DNA from: an uncultured delta proteobacterium
GTDB lineage: Bacteria > Myxococcota_A > UBA9160 > JAFDET01
Assembly: GCA_947259215.1 (NCBI GenBank)
Contig: CAMYLJ010000004.1
Location: 62,001-126,000, forward strand
Reading direction: 5' to 3'
DNA: 64,000 nucleotides
Part shown: positions 61,860 to 64,000 of the stretch, piece after piece
Numbering within the stretch: the stretch's first letter is position 1
How the letters are laid out: each line of letters opens with the position of its first letter
The notes under the pieces: generated by a model
The model's input: only the letters and a program-made list of their open reading frames with translations
What the model was told of the DNA's origin: nothing
Database searches by the model: none
Translations under genes and position numbers: made by a program

Positions 61860-62630
61860 GTGAGCGCACCCCCGCAACGATCGGAAAATCCCATCGATTC
61901 CGATACCTTGGAAAGAATCTCGGGTGCGGGCTTCGAGGCCTTCGAGGCCGAGGCCATCCTGAAGTGGGCCCTCGACACCTTCCATCCCCGGATCGCGCTG
62001 TCGGCGTCCTTCGGCGGGCCCGAAGGCATGGTGATCCTGGACCTGATGCACCGGATCCGCCCCGACGCGCGGGTCTTCGTGCTGGACACCGGCCGGCTGC
62101 CCCAGGCGACCTACGACCTGATCGACCGGGTGCGCGACCGCTACGGCAAGGCGGTGGAGGTGGTGTTCCCGGAGCCCGCCGCCGTGCAGGAGATGGTGCG
62201 CAGGGACGGCATGAACCTCTTCTACGAGTCCGTGGCCAAGCGCCAGCTGTGCTGCCGGCTTCGCAAGGTCGAGCCCATGAACCGCGCGTTGGCGGAGCTC
62301 GACGCCTGGGTGTCCGGCCTGCGCCGCGAGCAGGGCGTGACCCGCGCGGGGACGCCGAAGGTGGAGGTCGACCGCGCCCACGGCGGGATCGTGAAGGTGA
62401 ACCCCCTGGCCGACTGGGACACCGATGAGGTGTGGCAGTACGTGCGCGACCACGACGTGCCGACGAACCGGCTGCACCGGGTGGGCTACCCGTCGGTGGG
62501 CTGCGACCCGTGCTCCCGCGCCGTGAAGGCGGGAGAGGACGAGCGCGCCGGTCGCTGGTGGTGGGAGCAGCCCGACACCCGGGAGTGCGGCATCCACGTG
62601 GACGAAGAAGAGGACGGATCGGGGATCTGA
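61860..62630 (+). CDS. cysH: APS/PAPS reductase CysH (Fe-S, APS-reductase type)
   Basis: 256 residues. Cys131-Cys132 (QLCCRLRK) and Cys215-X2-Cys218 (GCDPCSR) are the four ligands of the 4Fe-4S cluster that marks APS-using enzymes. The catalytic Cys243 lies in RECGIHVDEE. The substrate loop SASFGGPEGMVILDL and DTGRLPQATYDL are present. It reduces adenosine 5'-phosphosulfate to sulfite in the cytosol with thioredoxin. GTG start. Its stop overlaps the start of the next gene (TGATG). The adjacent PadR gene may regulate it. Confidence 0.95.
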   Translation: MSAPPQRSENPIDSDTLERISGAGFEAFEAEAILKWALDTFHPRIALSASFGGPEGMVILDLMHRIRPDARVFVLDTGRLPQATYDLIDRVRDRYGKAVEVVFPEPAAVQEMVRRDGMNLFYESVAKRQLCCRLRKVEPMNRALAELDAWVSGLRREQGVTRAGTPKVEVDRAHGGIVKVNPLADWDTDEVWQYVRDHDVPTNRLHRVGYPSVGCDPCSRAVKAGEDERAGRWWWEQPDTRECGIHVDEEEDGSGI

Positions 62631-63136
62631 TGCTGGCACGACGCACGTTTCTGGCGGGAGCCGCTGGGCTCGCGCTGCTTCCCTGGCTGCCCGGACGGGC
62701 GCGCGCGGCGCTGTCCGAGGACACCCGCAAGGCCCTCGCCTCGAGCGGCTTCGTCTACGTGTCGCCGCTCCGCTCCGACGGCAGCGAGAGCACCTGCCAC
62801 GGCGAGGTCTGGTTCTCGTGGCAGGACGACAAGGTTTTGCTGATCACGGCGTCCGACCGCTGGAAGGCCCGCTCCATGGAGCGCGGTCTCGATCGCGCGC
62901 GCATCTGGGTGGGTGACCACGGCCGCTGGAAGCGTGTGGGCCTGAAGAACGAGGATTTTCGCAAGGCGCCCTCCTTCGAGGCCCGCGCCGTCCGCATCCG
63001 GGACGAGGCGGTGCTGGATCGCATGCTGGCCGACTACGAGAAGAAGTACCCGAAGGAGATCGGGAGCTGGCGCGACAAGTTCCGCGCGGGATTCGCCTCG
63101 GGTGAGCGTGTCCTGATCGGCTACGAGCCCGTCTAG
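62630..63136 (+). CDS. Tat-exported split-barrel (PPOX-like) protein
   Basis: 168 residues. A twin-arginine signal opens it: ARRTFLAGAAGLALL with cleavage near GRARA-ALS. The mature part (FVYVSPLRSDGSESTCHGEVWFSW, LLITASDRWKARSME, RIWVGDHG) fits the pyridoxamine-phosphate-oxidase-like FMN-binding split barrel. Tat export suggests that it folds with a flavin or similar cofactor before crossing the membrane. It is coupled to cysH by a one-base stop/start overlap, so a periplasmic step linked to sulfur metabolism is possible, but there is no direct evidence. Confidence 0.72.
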   Translation: MLARRTFLAGAAGLALLPWLPGRARAALSEDTRKALASSGFVYVSPLRSDGSESTCHGEVWFSWQDDKVLLITASDRWKARSMERGLDRARIWVGDHGRWKRVGLKNEDFRKAPSFEARAVRIRDEAVLDRMLADYEKKYPKEIGSWRDKFRAGFASGERVLIGYEPV

Positions 63137-63147
63137 GAGCGCCGCCT

Positions 63148-63331
63148 ACGCGCGCGCTCGCCTTCGTCCTCGCGCTCATCCTCCTGCTTCCCGTGGGCCT
63201 CGTCGCAGGCCTGCTGGCCTACGGGGTGGGTCGCCAACTACACGAGCCCCCTGGACGGCCCGGACTGGCCCTGGATCGGCGGCCAGCTCGTTGGAACCGT
63301 GATCTACGGGGTCGAGCTCGAGCTCAGGTGA
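63148..63331 (+). pseudogene. Decayed or frameshifted small membrane protein gene
   Basis: Two frames join into one sensible protein: RALAFVLALILLLPVGLVAGLLAYG, a membrane helix, in one frame, then WVANYTSPLDGPDWPWIGG and QLVGTVIYGVELELR in the next, ending TGA at 63329. Removing one G from the GGGG at 63223-63226 restores the frame. An AGGAG lies eight bases before an ACG at 63148, where a start codon would be expected. Two lesions suggest decay; a sequencing error in the G run is the alternative. The intact form would be about 60 residues. Confidence 0.5.
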
Positions 63332-63884
63332 CGAGCTTGTGGATCGCCTTGAACTCCGGATGGCGGGCGTCGCGCAGCCACTCGAACAGGACGGACTCGC
63401 TCGAGGCCGGCACCGCGCCGGAGCCGACGAGCTTGCTCCAACCGGCTGCGTCCTCCAGCGGGAAGCGCGCGCCGATGGCGTCGCGCACGGCGTGCACCGC
63501 GAACCCCTCCGCCAGCAGGCCGTGGATCGTCTGGCCTACGCAGACGTGGGTCTCGATCCCCGCCACCACCACGTGCGTACGTCCCAGGGAGCCCAGGTGA
63601 TCCAGCAGGCCTTCGGCGCCCAGGGCCGAGAACGACGTCTTCTCGAAGCGCGCGGCTGCCGCTGGGATGCGGCAGGCGACTTCCTCGCGGGTGGCGCCGA
63701 GGCCCTTCGGGTACTGCTCGCTGACCAGCACCGGCACGCCCAGGATGCCGGCCGCCTCGAGCAGCCGACCGGTCGCCTGGACCAGGCGCTCCTCCCCGTG
63801 CAGCTTGCCCCGGTAGCCCTCCTGCACGTCGATCACCAGCAGCGCCGACCGCTCCAGGTCCAGGCTGCGCGCGTGCGCGCTCAT
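63324..63884 (-). CDS. Isochorismatase-family cysteine hydrolase
   Basis: 186 residues. The catalytic triad of the family is visible: Asp in ALLVIDVQEGYRG, Lys in FEKTSFSAL and Cys in VAGIETHVCVGQT, with the cis-peptide segment before Cys. Such enzymes hydrolyse amides or enol ethers (nicotinamide, isochorismate and others); this form resembles the YcaC/unknown hydrolase group. The ATG overlaps the end of the upstream gene (ATGA). Confidence 0.9.
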   Translation of the reverse strand: MSAHARSLDLERSALLVIDVQEGYRGKLHGEERLVQATGRLLEAAGILGVPVLVSEQYPKGLGATREEVACRIPAAAARFEKTSFSALGAEGLLDHLGSLGRTHVVVAGIETHVCVGQTIHGLLAEGFAVHAVRDAIGARFPLEDAAGWSKLVGSGAVPASSESVLFEWLRDARHPEFKAIHKLVT

Positions 63885-64000
63885 GCGTCTCGCCTCCCGG
63901 CCCGCGGCCCCACCACCGGGTTGCGCAGGCATCCGATCCGGTCGATCTCCACCTCGATCACGTCGCCGTCCCGCAGGTAGCGCGGCGGGTCCTTGGCCGC
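63881..64000 (-). CDS. Fumarylacetoacetate-hydrolase-family protein, C-terminal end
   Basis: Only the last 39 codons are inside the window. PPRYLRDGDVIEVEIDRIGCLRNPVVGP is the typical C-terminus of FAH-family enzymes (in parts: LRDGDVIEVEIDRIG, then LRNPVV), which cleave or decarboxylate acylpyruvates. The gene continues beyond the right edge and is coupled to the isochorismatase gene. Confidence 0.8.
   Translation of the reverse strand, partial: AAKDPPRYLRDGDVIEVEIDRIGCLRNPVVGPRAGRRDA

Overview
The window is gene-dense, high-GC (roughly 70%) bacterial chromosome with no rRNA, recognisable tRNA, CRISPR array, transposase or phage genes. Gene content (bacterial-type ProS, SUF operon with an Rrf2 regulator, AcsA, IlvE, MutY, monofunctional transglycosylase, a TPP riboswitch on thiC, F420-type oxidoreductases, a LuxC/LuxE pair, and a B12-radical SAM protein related to hopanoid methylases) suggests an uncultured or little-studied lineage of the former Deltaproteobacteria (Myxococcota, Desulfobacterota or Binatota-like). 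The phylum is an inference and is not settled by the sequence. Many neighbouring genes overlap as ATGA or GTGA, and GTG/TTG starts are common. Four convergent pairs end on one shared CTAG.

Layout. 1-5.4 kb: 3' end of a C92-type amidase, a Ddn-type F420 oxidoreductase, an MtnK-like kinase, thiC with its TPP riboswitch, and a membrane M28 peptidase. 5.4-10.4 kb: a CcmI-C-like lipoprotein, a ClC channel with CBS and RCK-type domains, then a coupled Nudix/CaCA exchanger/mtgA run. 10.5-13.3 kb (minus): ferredoxin, F420 LLM oxidoreductase, cystathionine enzyme and CbiX-like chelatase. 13.3-19.5 kb: CinA-like protein, DUF4079 membrane protein, aroC, mutY-sfsA-M23 peptidase, and a histidine phosphatase. 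19.7-27.2 kb (minus): Hsp70-like protein, acetyl-CoA synthetase, Xaa-Pro peptidase, propeller lipoprotein, RNase D. 27.3-33.3 kb: IclR regulator, ilvE, proS, flap exonuclease, a urate-oxidase-N membrane protein facing a separate cytochrome c, and a CDP-alcohol phosphotransferase.

33.3-51.5 kb is mostly minus strand. It holds an NDUFA9-like protein with a polytopic membrane protein, two alpha/beta hydrolases, a complete Fe-S assembly operon (Rrf2-sufB-sufC-sufD-sufS-sufU-DUF59), and then the most unusual cluster: class III aminotransferase, LuxE-like acyl-protein synthetase, LuxC-like acyl-CoA reductase and a B12-binding radical SAM enzyme. The first three are translationally coupled and have no luciferase or LuxD. 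On paper they could turn a carboxylic acid into an aldehyde and then an amine.

51.5-64 kb: an extended SDR, a DsbA-like isomerase, and a coupled plus-strand run of CDF transporter, Asp-nucleophile hydrolase, an MFS transporter fused in frame to HPPK, and a thiamine-binding protein. Then come a REP-like hairpin, a degenerate histidine kinase divergent from an internally duplicated protein of unknown family, an aldo/keto reductase, a PadR regulator divergent from cysH (APS-reductase type), a Tat-exported split-barrel protein, a decayed small membrane gene, an isochorismatase, and the end of a fumarylacetoacetate-hydrolase-family gene.
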